NCBI GenBank assembly: GCA_018821435.1
Contig: JAHJME010000042.1
Coordinates: 81,001-145,000, forward strand
Direction: 5' to 3'
DNA from: Alphaproteobacteria bacterium
GTDB lineage: Bacteria; Pseudomonadota; Alphaproteobacteria; Caulobacterales; Caulobacteraceae
DNA: 64,000 nt
Below, in pieces: positions 45,392-54,671 of the stretch. The notes beneath the pieces are model-generated. The model was not told where the DNA came from. It saw only the letters and a program-made list of their open reading frames with translations, and did no database searches. Position 1 is the first letter of the stretch. The number at the start of each line of letters is the position of its first letter. The position numbers were made by a program, and so were the translations under genes.

Positions 45392-48286
45392 ATGACCGAC
45401 ACGCTCGACGCCGAACCCCAGGACACGCCGACCACGCTTGGCGAGATCCCCCGCGAACCGACCCAGGACGGGCCGGCCATGCGGCTCTACCTGGTGGACG
45501 GCTCGGGCTTCATCTTCCGCGCCTTCCACGCCCTGCCCCCGCTGACCCGCAAGAGCGACGGCCTGCCGGTGGGCGCGGTCTCTGGCTTCTGCAACATGAT
45601 CTGGAAACTGCTGGTCGACATGCGGGCCTCGGCCGACGCGCCGACCCACCTGGCGGTGATCTTCGACCATTCCGAGAAGACGTTCCGCAACAAGCTGTAC
45701 GACCAGTACAAGGCCCACCGCCCGCCGCCGCCGGAAGACCTGGTGCCGCAGTTTCCGCTGGTGCGCGAGGCGACCAAGGCGTTCGGCGTCCCCTGCATCG
45801 AGCTGGCCGGCTACGAGGCGGACGACCTGATCGCCGCCTATGCCTGCAAGATGCGCGACCTGGGCGGCGAGGTGGTGATCGTTTCGTCCGACAAGGACCT
45901 GATGCAACTGGTCGGGCCCAAGGTGTCGATGCTGGACACCATGAAGAACCTGAAGATCGGCATTGAACAGGTCGCCGAGAAGTTCGGCGTAACGCCGGAC
46001 AAGGTCGTCGATGTGCAGGCGCTGTGCGGCGATTCCGTCGACAACGTGCCGGGTGCGCCCGGGATCGGCATCAAGACCGCCTCGGCCCTGATCAACGAGT
46101 ATGGCGACCTGGACACGCTGCTGGCCCGCGCCGGCGAGATCAAGCAGGACAAGCGCCGCCAGACCCTGATCGACTTCGCCGACCAGATCCGCCTGTCGCG
46201 GCAGCTGGTGCAGCTGGACTGCGACACCCCCTTGCCGGAGCCGATCGAGGACCTGGTGGTCCGCGATCCGGACGCCGCCGTGCTGCAGACGTTCCTGGAC
46301 GACATGGGCTTCCGGACGCTGGCGCGGCGCGTCGGCGACGGGACGTCTCCGGGCCACGGCATCGCCGCCCCCGCAACGCCCGCGCCGGAGGCCAAGGCCC
46401 GGTCCGCGCCGACCCACGGCGCCATCGACGTCAACGCCTACCAGTGCGTCCGCGACCTGGACGCCCTCGACGCCTGGATCGCCAAGGCCTATGCGGCCGG
46501 GGTCGTGGCGTTCGACACCGAGACCGACGCGCTGGGGGCCACCAGCGCCAATCTCTGCGGCGTCAGCCTGGCCGTCGCGCCGGGCGAGGCCTGCTACATC
46601 CCGGTCGGCCACGAGCATGAGCACGAGGCGACGGGCGGACTCGACTTCGACCAGAAGGAAGCCGTCGACCAGATCGCTTGCGAAGACGTCATCGCCCGGC
46701 TGAAGCCGCTGCTGGAGGATCCGTCGATCCTGAAGGTGGCCCAGAACGGCAAGTACGACATGGCCGTCCTCTCCCGCTACGGGATCGAGGTCGGGCCGAT
46801 GGACGACACCATGCTGATCTCGTTCACCCTGGACGGGGGCCTGTACAAGAGCCACGGCATGGACGAGCTGTCCAAGCGCCTGCTGGACCACGAGCCGATC
46901 AGCTTCAAGACCGTGGCCGGGACCGGCAAGGCCCAGAAGAGCTTCAAGCACGTCGAGCTGACCTCGGCGACCTGCTACGCCGCCGAGGACGCGGACGTGA
47001 CGCTGCGCCTCTACGAGCACCTGAAGCCGCGACTGGTCGAGGAGAAGCTGCTGACGGTCTACGAGACGGTCGAGCGGCCGATGCCGGCCGTGCTGGTCGA
47101 GATGGAGCTGGCGGGGATCAAGGTGGACCCCGACCGCCTGCGCGTGCTGTCCAACGACTTCTCGGTCCGCATGGGCGAGCTGGAGCTCGAGGCGCACCGC
47201 GTCGCCGGCCGGCCGTTCAACCTGGGCTCGCCCAAACAGATCGGCGACATCCTGTTCACCGAGATGGGGCTGGCCTCGGGCAAGAAGACCGGCACGGGCG
47301 CGATGTCCACCGACGCCTCGATGCTGGAGGACCTGGCGCTCCAAGGCCATGAGCTGCCGCGCATCCTGCTGGACTGGCGCCAGCTGTCGAAACTGAAAGG
47401 TACGTACACGGACAACCTGGTGGCCGCGATCAGCCCGACGACCGGCCGCGTGCACACCTCGTACAGTTTGGCCGCCGCCACGACCGGGCGCCTCGCCTCC
47501 AGCGATCCCAACCTGCAGAACATCCCGATCCGCACCGAAGAGGGCCGCAAGATCCGCAAGTGCTTCATCGCGGACGAGGGCAAGGTGCTGATCAGCGCCG
47601 ACTACAGTCAGATCGAACTGCGCCTGCTGGCCCACATCGGCGACATCCCGCAGTTGAAGAAGGCCTTCGCCGACGGCCTCGACATTCACGCGATGACCGC
47701 GTCGGAGATGTTCGGGGTGCCGGTGGAAGGCATGCCGGCCGACACGCGCCGCCGCGCCAAGGCGATCAACTTCGGTATCGTCTATGGAATCTCCGCGTTC
47801 GGGCTGGCCAACCAGCTCTCGATCCCGCGCGAAGAGGCGGGGGCCTATATCAAGACCTACTTCGAGCGGTTCGCCGGCATCCGGACCTACATGGATCGCA
47901 TGCAGCAGCAGGTGCGCACCCAGGGCTTCGTCACCACGATCTTCGGCCGCAAGGTCCACATCCCCGCCGCCCAGGGCAAGTCACCGGCCGAGCGGGCGTT
48001 CGGCGACCGCGCCGCCATCAACGCCCCGATCCAGGGCGCGGCGGCTGACGTCATGCGCCGCGCGATGATCCGGATGCCGGCTGCGCTACGCGACGCCGGC
48101 CTGACGGCGCGGATGCTGCTGCAGGTGCACGACGAACTGGTCTTCGAGGCGCCCGAAGCCGAAGCCGAGGCCGTGATCGCCGTCGCCAAGCGGATCATGG
48201 AGCGCGCGGCCGAGCCGGCGCTGCAGATCTCGGTGCCGCTGGTGGTGGAAGCGCGCGCCGCCGCCAACTGGGACGACGCGCACTAG
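45392..48286 (+). CDS. polA: DNA polymerase I
   Basis: A 964-residue complete DNA polymerase I. About 1-320 is the 5'-3' nuclease (YLVDGSGFIFRAFHALPPL, YEADDLIAAYA, SSDKDLMQLV), about 345-560 the proofreading exonuclease with intact acidic residues (VVAFDTETDALG, NGKYDMAVL, YAAEDADVTLRL), and the rest the polymerase: SSDPNLQNIPIRTEEGRKIR, SADYSQIELRLLAHI, RRRAKAINFGIVYG and LQVHDELVFEAP. It fills gaps and removes RNA primers. An N-terminal extension of about 30 residues precedes the nuclease domain. Confidence 0.97.
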   Translation: MTDTLDAEPQDTPTTLGEIPREPTQDGPAMRLYLVDGSGFIFRAFHALPPLTRKSDGLPVGAVSGFCNMIWKLLVDMRASADAPTHLAVIFDHSEKTFRNKLYDQYKAHRPPPPEDLVPQFPLVREATKAFGVPCIELAGYEADDLIAAYACKMRDLGGEVVIVSSDKDLMQLVGPKVSMLDTMKNLKIGIEQVAEKFGVTPDKVVDVQALCGDSVDNVPGAPGIGIKTASALINEYGDLDTLLARAGEIKQDKRRQTLIDFADQIRLSRQLVQLDCDTPLPEPIEDLVVRDPDAAVLQTFLDDMGFRTLARRVGDGTSPGHGIAAPATPAPEAKARSAPTHGAIDVNAYQCVRDLDALDAWIAKAYAAGVVAFDTETDALGATSANLCGVSLAVAPGEACYIPVGHEHEHEATGGLDFDQKEAVDQIACEDVIARLKPLLEDPSILKVAQNGKYDMAVLSRYGIEVGPMDDTMLISFTLDGGLYKSHGMDELSKRLLDHEPISFKTVAGTGKAQKSFKHVELTSATCYAAEDADVTLRLYEHLKPRLVEEKLLTVYETVERPMPAVLVEMELAGIKVDPDRLRVLSNDFSVRMGELELEAHRVAGRPFNLGSPKQIGDILFTEMGLASGKKTGTGAMSTDASMLEDLALQGHELPRILLDWRQLSKLKGTYTDNLVAAISPTTGRVHTSYSLAAATTGRLASSDPNLQNIPIRTEEGRKIRKCFIADEGKVLISADYSQIELRLLAHIGDIPQLKKAFADGLDIHAMTASEMFGVPVEGMPADTRRRAKAINFGIVYGISAFGLANQLSIPREEAGAYIKTYFERFAGIRTYMDRMQQQVRTQGFVTTIFGRKVHIPAAQGKSPAERAFGDRAAINAPIQGAAADVMRRAMIRMPAALRDAGLTARMLLQVHDELVFEAPEAEAEAVIAVAKRIMERAAEPALQISVPLVVEARAAANWDDAH

Positions 48287-48296
48287 GCTGGGCGGG

Positions 48297-49913
48297 TCAG
48301 GCCCCGAAGATCCAGCCCGGCGTCAGGCTGCTCATCGAGACGCCGGCCAGGATCATCTGGCCGCCGCCGCCCATGTTGATGATCGTATCGGAGCCGACCT
48401 GGCTCACCGTGTAGGTGGTGCCGGCGTCCAGCTGCACCCGGTCGCCCTGTGCCGCGTTGAAGTCGGTGACCCGGTCGATCCCGGCATCGCCGAAGGTGTG
48501 GAAGATATCGGCGCCGTCGCCACCGGTCATGGTGTCGGAGCCCTTGTCGCCCGAGAGATAGTCGGCCCCCGCGCCACCCAGAACCAGGTCGTCGTCCTGG
48601 CCGCCGCGCAGGGTGTCGGCCCCGTCCCCACCCGAGCAGGTGTCGTTGCCGAGGTTGCCGTAGACCAGGTCGTTGCCGCCATCGCCGCTCAGGCTGTCGT
48701 TGTCCTTGCCGCCCACGACCCAGTCGTTGTCGGGACCGCCCGAGACCGTGTCGTTGCCGGCGTTGCCGTTCATGTCGTCGAAGCCGCCGCCGCCGCTGAT
48801 CCGGTCGGCGCCGTCGCCGCCGCGCAGGTAATTGGAGCCACCGGACTCGACGATGATGTCGTTGCCGGACCCGCCATCGACCGTGTCGTTGCCCATGCCG
48901 CCCACGAAGACCTGATCGGGATCGGCGGCTTCCCGGGGCGAGCCGTTCCACCGGCCCAGCGCGTCCAGGCCCTTGTCCACCGCCAGCCCGACCAGGGTGT
49001 TGCCGGCCGGAACCGCGACGGTCACGCCGTTGGTCAAATATTCGCTGGCGACGTTGTCCCGCGAAATCAGCCGCTCAACCTCGTTGACGGCGATCCACGA
49101 CCGGTTGTCGGTGTAGCCGATGACGACGTTGTTCGCGATTTTCACGTCGCTGGCGTGACCCACCGCGATGCCGTTGTAGAGGCCGCCCGAGATGACGTTG
49201 TTGGTGATCGTCACGCGCTCGTAGGGCAGCGTGCCGACCTCGTCGCGCATGAAGATGCCCTGCGCCATGCGGCCCGCGCCGCGGACATAGCTGTTGCCGG
49301 TGATGACGATGTCGTGGGCCGCGACCTTCTGGTCGGTGGTCCAGAACTGGATCGCGTCGGGGTGGTCGTCACCGACCGGATAGATGTCGCGGATGGTGTT
49401 GTCGGCCACCGTGATGTTCGAGCCGCCGCCGCCGCGCAGCGCCTGGGCGCGGATGTCGTGGAAGCTGTTGTTCAGGAACACCAGGCCGTCGTTCGTGCCG
49501 TAGTGGGTTATCCCCCACAGCAGTTGCTGGAACTCGGAGTTCTCGACGCTGACGCTGGTGCTGTTCTGGATCAGCATGCCCCAGGTGTCGGTGTCGGAAT
49601 TGCCGTCCAGGACGCCGTGCACGCTGATGCGGTTGAAATGGATATCCTGGCTGCTCTGCACCTCGAACGTGGCGCTGGCGTCGCGGTTGAATTCGATGTT
49701 TTCGAAGGTGATGCCGTTACTGCGGCTCAGCGTCATGCCCGTAAAGACCGCCTTCTCGCCGGGCGCCGAGGCGATGGTCACATCCTGCGAGAAGCTCAGG
49801 TTGCTGAGGCGCATGGCGCCGTACGACCCACCGGCCAGCAGGATGGTGTCCCCGGACTGTGCGCTCGCCAACGCGCTCTGCAGCGCGGATGCGCCGCTGA
49901 CGGTGGTAATCAT
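48297..49913 (-). CDS. Beta-helix RTX calcium-binding secreted protein
   Basis: A 538-residue acidic protein with no N-terminal signal peptide. Residues about 1-335 are a right-handed parallel beta-helix of pectate-lyase type (repeats such as ITFENIEFN, VSVENSEFQ, ITVADNTIRD, VTITNNVISGG). Residues about 340-475 hold at least eight RTX nonapeptides (GGMGNDTVDGGSGNDII, GGDGADRISG, GGPDNDWVVG, GGDGADTLRG). The remaining C terminus carries the hemolysin-type secretion signal region. This architecture indicates type I secretion and Ca2+-driven folding outside the cell; transport genes are not in the window. The enzymatic activity, probably on a polysaccharide, is not readable. Confidence 0.88.
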   Translation of the reverse strand: MITTVSGASALQSALASAQSGDTILLAGGSYGAMRLSNLSFSQDVTIASAPGEKAVFTGMTLSRSNGITFENIEFNRDASATFEVQSSQDIHFNRISVHGVLDGNSDTDTWGMLIQNSTSVSVENSEFQQLLWGITHYGTNDGLVFLNNSFHDIRAQALRGGGGSNITVADNTIRDIYPVGDDHPDAIQFWTTDQKVAAHDIVITGNSYVRGAGRMAQGIFMRDEVGTLPYERVTITNNVISGGLYNGIAVGHASDVKIANNVVIGYTDNRSWIAVNEVERLISRDNVASEYLTNGVTVAVPAGNTLVGLAVDKGLDALGRWNGSPREAADPDQVFVGGMGNDTVDGGSGNDIIVESGGSNYLRGGDGADRISGGGGFDDMNGNAGNDTVSGGPDNDWVVGGKDNDSLSGDGGNDLVYGNLGNDTCSGGDGADTLRGGQDDDLVLGGAGADYLSGDKGSDTMTGGDGADIFHTFGDAGIDRVTDFNAAQGDRVQLDAGTTYTVSQVGSDTIINMGGGGQMILAGVSMSSLTPGWIFGA

Positions 49914-50326
49914 GGGTATCCCCCGCTACTCCCGGCCGAAGCCGGGTACGCGACCCGAAGGCCAGATTACGCAACACAGCCCGCAAATGCGGCCAGAACC
50001 TGAATCCAAGTCGGAATTCGACATACTGCGCGCAGAGGTCGCAGCTTGGCCACAGACTGTAGCTATACCGTAAAATAGATTGGTGAACGAGTTCCTGGCG
50101 CCGCCGAATCCGTCGCGGTGACTGCTGCCGCTCAAGCTTAATCGCCAGGCGCCGCGTGGCGCGTCGGCGATCCTTCGCAAACCGATCATTCTTCCCGACC
50201 CAGGCCGCATTGCCCAAGCCGATACGGAAGCTAGACCATTGGGGATGCGACGGGCGCGTATCGAGCGCGCGGGTGCGCCCATCGAAACGATGGCCTGACG
50301 CTAAGCGTCCAGCGTGTCCTGGGGAA
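49914..50326. other. Intergenic region upstream of the RTX gene
   Basis: About 410 bp without a supportable gene. It should hold the leftward RTX promoter; a short hairpin (CCCGGCCGAAGCCGGG, 49936-49951) falls in its leader and a locally AT-rich stretch (around 50060-50085) could be promoter DNA. Open frames here on the minus strand lack ribosome-binding sites and family similarity. Confidence 0.5.
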
Positions 50327-50402
50327 TGGTGGAGCCGAGCGGAATCGAACCGCTGACCTCCTCATTGCGAACGAGGCGCTCTACCAACTGAGCTACGGCC
50401 CC
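50327..50402 (-). tRNA. tRNA-Ala(CGC)
   Basis: A complete cloverleaf on the minus strand, 76 nt including an encoded CCA 3' end. Acceptor GGGGCCG/CGGCTCC has the G3-U70 pair that identifies alanine tRNA. The anticodon stem is CCTCG/TGAGG with loop TTCGCAA, giving anticodon CGC for GCG codons, which are abundant in this GC-rich genome. The T arm reads AGCGG-TTCGATT-CCGCT. Confidence 0.96.
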
Positions 50403-50515
50403 AGGAAGGCGCGGAATAACTCGATTAGCAGGCCGCGTGTCAAGCGCCTCGACGCGCCATCGCCTTGCCAGCGCCGTAAACGCCGGTAGAACGCAACCGT
50501 AGAAAAGGGTTCTAG

Positions 50516-50836
50516 ATGGCGGCGTTGATCGATTTTGCCTTCACGGTGCTGCAGGCGCTGATTCAGATTTTCATCTGGGCCGTGATCGCGAGCGCCATCC
50601 TGTCATGGCTGGTCGCGTTCAACGTGATCAACCTGCGAAACCAGTTCGTCTACAACGTGGTGCGTTTCCTGGACGCCGTGACGCGGCCCGTCCTTCAGCC
50701 CCTCCAGCGCATCATTCCGCCGCTGGGCGGCATCGACATTAGTCCCATCATTCTGATTCTGGTGCTCAGCATCGGCAGCGCAAAGCTGCTTACGCCCCTA
50801 AAATACTACCTGATTTCAATGGTTTCGGGCGGCTGA
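50516..50836 (+). CDS. YggT family membrane protein
   Basis: A 106-residue integral membrane protein with two hydrophobic helices (about 5-30 and 72-98) and the conserved loop NAVTRPVLQPLQRIIPPLGGIDISP-type segment (here FLDAVTRPVLQPLQRIIPP). YggT proteins are widespread and linked to membrane or cell-division/osmotic functions without a defined activity. It overlaps the following DUF167 gene in a CTGA arrangement, a conserved pairing (yggT-yggU). Confidence 0.9.
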   Translation: MAALIDFAFTVLQALIQIFIWAVIASAILSWLVAFNVINLRNQFVYNVVRFLDAVTRPVLQPLQRIIPPLGGIDISPIILILVLSIGSAKLLTPLKYYLISMVSGG

Positions 50837-51132
50837 CGCGCCTCACCGTCCGCGTCGCGCCGCGCGGCGGTCGCGACGCTGTAGAGGGCTGGATGCTGGA
50901 CGAGGCCGGACGGCCCGTCCTGAAACTGCGGGTCAGCGCCGCGGCGGCCGAGGGCGCCGCCAACGCCGCCGTCGTCGTGTTGCTGGCCAAGGCGCTGAAG
51001 CTACCGAAGTCGGCTGTCAGAATCGCGAGCGGCGAGACGGCCCGTGTGAAACGCCTGGAGATCGAGGGCGCCGAGCCGGCCGACCTGGCCCGGGCATTCG
51101 GTCCGGAACCAGACTTACGGTCGGACGGTTAG
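50833..51132 (+). CDS. DUF167 (YggU) family protein
   Basis: A DUF167 protein, usually 90-100 residues. The only ATG in frame (50893) would cut off the first strand; family sequence LTVRVAPRGGRDAVEGW lies upstream with no ATG/GTG/TTG, so the CTG at 50833, overlapping the yggT stop as CTGA, is the likely start and gives 99 residues. The conserved core follows: LKLRVSAAAAEGAANAAVVV and LPKSAVRIASGETARVKRLE, the typical GxxxRxK surface. Function is unknown; YggU-type proteins are small alpha/beta folds with possible nucleic-acid association. Confidence 0.82.
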   Translation: MTRLTVRVAPRGGRDAVEGWMLDEAGRPVLKLRVSAAAAEGAANAAVVVLLAKALKLPKSAVRIASGETARVKRLEIEGAEPADLARAFGPEPDLRSDG

Positions 51133-51274
51133 AACACCGATCGCCCAACGACTTGCCTGTCGGACAAGGACGATCCGGATCGGCCCGGCCCACACCCTGG
51201 CATCCCCCCCGACCAGGTCGGGCCGATCCCCTCTCCCTTCGCCACCCCGGCTTTCCCTTGCTAAGTTCCGGCCC

Positions 51275-52036
51275 ATGTCCAGCGCCAACGGCTCGCAAAG
51301 GGCCGACCTCGCCCGCCTGATCGCCGACGCCCGCCGGGTTGCCGTTTTCACGGGCGCGGGCATCTCCACCGAGAGCGGCATCCCCGACTTCCGCAGCCCC
51401 GGCGGGGTGTGGAGCAAGATGAAGCCGATCTATTTCCAGGATTTCGTGTCCAGCGAGGAACGCCGCCGAGAAGCCTGGGAACGCGCCTTCAGCGGCCGGG
51501 CCGGTTGGGTCGGCCGCGAGCCCAACGCGGGCCACCTGGGCGTCGCCCGCCTGGTCGCCCAGGGCAAGGTCGGCGCTGTAATCACCCAGAACGTCGACAA
51601 CCTGCACCAGGCCTCCGGCATTCCCGCCGAGCGGGTCATCGAGCTGCACGGCAACGCCAGCTACGCCACCTGTCTGGAATGCGGGCTGCGGCACGAGTTG
51701 GACGACCTAAAGGCCCTGTACGAGGCCACCGGCGACCTGCCCGCCTGTCGGTCCTGCGGCGGCATCGTCAAGACCGCCACGATCTCGTTCGGCCAGTCCA
51801 TGCCGGCCGAGCCGATGGCGCGGGCCGAGGCCGAGACCATGGCCTGCGACCTTTTCCTGGTGCTGGGCTCTTCCTTGGTCGTCTACCCCGCCGCCGGCTT
51901 CCCGGTCATGGCCAAGCGCAACGGTGCGACTCTGGCGATCGTCAACCGCGAGGCGACCGATCTAGACTCCCACGCCGACCTGGTGCTGCACGATGAAATC
52001 GGCCCGGTGATGACCTACGCGGCGCCAGCCAACTAA
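51275..52036 (+). CDS. cobB: NAD-dependent protein deacylase (sirtuin, CobB/SIR2)
   Basis: A 253-residue sirtuin removing acetyl or acyl groups from lysine with NAD+. The NAD-binding motif is FTGAGISTESGIPDFRSPGG, the catalytic His125 is in VIELHGNAS after TQNVDNLH, and four zinc cysteines are CLECG (133, 136) and CRSCGG (about 157, 160). The PDFR form, instead of the Tyr/Arg pair of desuccinylases, favours deacetylase-type specificity, by inference. Confidence 0.93.
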   Translation: MSSANGSQRADLARLIADARRVAVFTGAGISTESGIPDFRSPGGVWSKMKPIYFQDFVSSEERRREAWERAFSGRAGWVGREPNAGHLGVARLVAQGKVGAVITQNVDNLHQASGIPAERVIELHGNASYATCLECGLRHELDDLKALYEATGDLPACRSCGGIVKTATISFGQSMPAEPMARAEAETMACDLFLVLGSSLVVYPAAGFPVMAKRNGATLAIVNREATDLDSHADLVLHDEIGPVMTYAAPAN

Positions 52037-52117
52037 TTTCGACCTTCTGTCGTTTCGTCACACACGCGCCTTGTTCTTCGGGCTAAGCGCTCGGCCGGAT
52101 TCTCATCGGAGCTCTCT

Positions 52118-52528
52118 GTGATCAGACCTGTCGTGGCGGCCAGCCTTGTCGCCGTCCTTCTCAGCGCCTGCAGCCAGGGCGGCGGCGCCAAGTCCGCGTC
52201 CAACGACCCCTACGCCGGCCTCGACACCCAGATCGTGGCCTGGCGCACGGCCATCGAGGCCGGCCACACCGCCTGCGCCACCAAGGTCGAGGGCAAGGGC
52301 TGCCAGGACTTCCAGGTCATGTGCAAGGCGATGCAGGACATCAGCGCGGACGAGACCGCCAAGGGCGTGAAGGCCAAGGTCGTCGCGGCCATGACCTTCG
52401 CCGGACGCAACGCCGACGGCTCCACCGGCAAGTCCGGCTCGTCCTTCGCCAACTTCTCGAAGACCGGCGACACCTGGACCCGCACGGAAGCCAAGCCCGT
52501 GAACATGACCACCTGCGCGACGCTCTAG
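52118..52528 (+). CDS. Small lipoprotein of unknown function
   Basis: A 136-residue predicted lipoprotein with signal and lipobox LLSAC (Cys18), starting at GTG 52118. The mature part is polar with three cysteines near the middle (HTACATKVEGKGCQDFQVMCK) and one near the C terminus (NMTTCATL), so up to two disulfides are possible. No known domain was recognised. It ends four bases inside the convergent LytR-type regulator gene. Confidence 0.65.
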   Translation: MIRPVVAASLVAVLLSACSQGGGAKSASNDPYAGLDTQIVAWRTAIEAGHTACATKVEGKGCQDFQVMCKAMQDISADETAKGVKAKVVAAMTFAGRNADGSTGKSGSSFANFSKTGDTWTRTEAKPVNMTTCATL

Positions 52529-53343
52529 CCGCCGCGGGTTCCCACGACCTTGCGCACCTGCGCGGCCTGACGGCGCGCCACGGGCACCTCGGCTCCGGAT
52601 TGCAATACCACCGCGGCGGGGCCGCCGGCGCGGCGCGCCAGACGCACGATCCGGTCGCGGCGCACCAGGGCGCCGCGATGCACGCGCAGGAAGTCGGCCG
52701 GGTCCAGCTCGGCCTGCAGCTTGCGGATGGCCTTACGGACCAGGAAGCTGCGGCCCCGGCTGTGGATCCGCACATAGTCGCGCTCGGCCTCCACCCAGTC
52801 GATCAGGTTGACCGGCAGGCGCAGGCGATCGCCACGATCCGGCACCCAAATCTCGTCGGCGAAGCCGCTCTCGGGCGTGTTGGTGTCGGCGGCGCGTAGC
52901 GCGGCCACCACCTCTTCCAGCTCGGCGATCCGCGAGGTGGCGGCGCGCGACCGCAGACGCACCCGCGCCCGCTCCAGGGCCTCGTGCAGCCGCTCGAACT
53001 CGACGGGCTTCAGCAGATAGTCCACGGCGGCCAGTTCGAAGGCGTCCGTGGCGAAGCGGCTGAAGGCGGTGACGAAGATGAACGCCGGCGCCTCGGTAGG
53101 ATCGATCGCACGGGCCAGGTCCAGTCCCGACAGCCCCGGCATGCGGATATCCAGCAGCACGACGTCCACGCCGCCACGGCGGATCAGCGCCAGGGCATCC
53201 TCGCCGTTGGTCGCCTCGCCGACGACCTCGACGTTGTCCGCCTTGTCGATCGCCATCTGCAGACGGCGGAGCGCTGGCGGCTCGTCGTCGACGAGCGCCA
53301 CGCGAAGAGGCCGGTCGACCGGCGCCGTGCTGCCTTGGATCAT
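52525..53343 (-). CDS. LytTR-type response regulator
   Basis: A 272-residue LytR/AlgR regulator. The receiver (about 13-130) has acidic residues in ALVDDEPPAL, phospho-acceptor Asp65 in VVLLDIRMPGLSG, and Lys in YLLKPVEFERL. The C-terminal LytTR DNA-binding domain covers about 165-270 (RGDRLRLPVNLIDWVEAERDYVRIH to FLRVHRGALVRRDRIV). Its ATG overlaps the kinase stop (ATGA), so the pair is translationally coupled. Target promoters usually have paired 9-bp repeats. Confidence 0.92.
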   Translation of the reverse strand: MIQGSTAPVDRPLRVALVDDEPPALRRLQMAIDKADNVEVVGEATNGEDALALIRRGGVDVVLLDIRMPGLSGLDLARAIDPTEAPAFIFVTAFSRFATDAFELAAVDYLLKPVEFERLHEALERARVRLRSRAATSRIAELEEVVAALRAADTNTPESGFADEIWVPDRGDRLRLPVNLIDWVEAERDYVRIHSRGRSFLVRKAIRKLQAELDPADFLRVHRGALVRRDRIVRLARRAGGPAAVVLQSGAEVPVARRQAAQVRKVVGTRGG

Positions 53344-54389
53344 GCCCGCTCCAGGGGGATTTCCACCGACGCCAGGAAACCGTGCGGAAGCCTGGGCCCG
53401 CAGGTCAGTTGCGCCGTCTTGCCGTAAATGAGGTCCAGCCGCCGGCGCACGTTCTCGAGGCCGAGGCCCAGCTTGGGCGGCGTCTGGCCCGAGCCGTTGC
53501 CGCCGTCGTCGGCCACCGTCAGGCGCAGGCGCCCGTCGGACGCCTCGGCCCTGATCTCGATGGTCACCGTCGCGTTCGAGCGCGCCACGCCGTACTTCAC
53601 CGCGTTCTCGACCAGCGGCTGCAGGATCAGGCTGGGGGCCAGCACGTCGCGCAGATCCAGCGGGATGGTCTCGACGTAGTTCAGCCGGTCCTCGAAGCGC
53701 GCCTGCTCGATCAGCAGGTACTGGCGCTGGGCCTCGATCTCGTCGGAGAGCGGGCTCTTGTCCGGCATCTCCTTTTCCAGGGTGTGGCGCAGGAAGCTGG
53801 AGAGCGACAGCACCACCCGCTCGGCGCGCTCGTTCTCCTTGGCCAGGATCAGCGACGACAGGGCGTTCAGGGTGTTGAAGAGGAAATGCGGATTGATCTG
53901 GTAGCGCAGCATCCGGTTCTGCGCGTCCATGGCCAGCGCCTGGGACGCCACCAGCCGAAGGTTCTTCTCCTTCAGCTCCTCCTCGTACCGGATCGCGAAG
54001 TACAGCGCGCACCACGAGATGAAGGTCCAGAAGAACATCGAGGCCGTGAAAGCGATCGAGATCGGCGACAGCGGCTCCACCCGCCACATCGGGAAGATCA
54101 TGTAGAACGCCGTGTAGTTCAGCAGCGAATAGGCGAACCCGCCGATCACCGAGAGCAGCACCGCGGCCACGATCCGCCGCCACATCGGATGTTCGGCCAG
54201 GGCCGAGAGGATCTTGCCGATCAGCAGGCAGGCCAGGAAACCGAACACCGCCATGCCCAGACGGCGCAACGCCATATGGCCCGCGTGCGGCATCGGCTCG
54301 GCCAGCATCCGCGCGGTGACGATCAGATACGTCAGCGCCCACAGGACGACGTTGGCGACCAGGTAGTTGTTCGGACGCGGCAGACGCAT
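53340..54389 (-). CDS. LytS/YehU-type sensor histidine kinase
   Basis: A 349-residue membrane histidine kinase. The N-terminal ~130 residues hold about four transmembrane helices, followed by a short coiled linker (YEEELKEKNLRLVASQAL). His168 in the Dhp_2 motif YQINPHFLFNTLNAL is the phosphorylated residue of the His_kinase (PF06580) domain; ATP-binding motifs are LQPLVENAVKYGV and LGLGLENVRRRL. I chose the ATG at 54389, which starts with a cytoplasmic basic segment before the first helix. It is paired with the LytTR regulator. Confidence 0.9.
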   Translation of the reverse strand: MRLPRPNNYLVANVVLWALTYLIVTARMLAEPMPHAGHMALRRLGMAVFGFLACLLIGKILSALAEHPMWRRIVAAVLLSVIGGFAYSLLNYTAFYMIFPMWRVEPLSPISIAFTASMFFWTFISWCALYFAIRYEEELKEKNLRLVASQALAMDAQNRMLRYQINPHFLFNTLNALSSLILAKENERAERVVLSLSSFLRHTLEKEMPDKSPLSDEIEAQRQYLLIEQARFEDRLNYVETIPLDLRDVLAPSLILQPLVENAVKYGVARSNATVTIEIRAEASDGRLRLTVADDGGNGSGQTPPKLGLGLENVRRRLDLIYGKTAQLTCGPRLPHGFLASVEIPLERA

Positions 54390-54671
54390 GCACCATTTCC
54401 CCAGAGCATTCCCGCCGGGGTGGCGGCCTGGGCGGCGGAGAAGGCGCTGCGCCTCAGGAACATGGGCGATCCGGGGGACCATCCGCGTCACATTCTGTAG
54501 AATTCCGGTGACAGGCCAAGGCCGCTTGTCGACGCGCCGTCGCCGTTCGCCGCAAAGAACCCCGTTTGGACCGCCCGTTGGCGCCCTTCGCCGCATTTCG
54601 CATGAAGACATCCGCCACCCGGTCATCTTGGCTGCGCGGGGTCCAGGTCACCGCATGTTGCTTCGAGGAAA

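Noticed and set aside
45101..47959. A 952-residue leftward open frame opposite polA
   Set aside because: Composition is typical of antisense noise, and polA is complete in every motif.
49926..50282. A 118-residue leftward open frame in the gap before tRNA-Ala
   Set aside because: No ribosome-binding site, atypical composition and no similarity that I can recognise; overlaps the likely RTX promoter.
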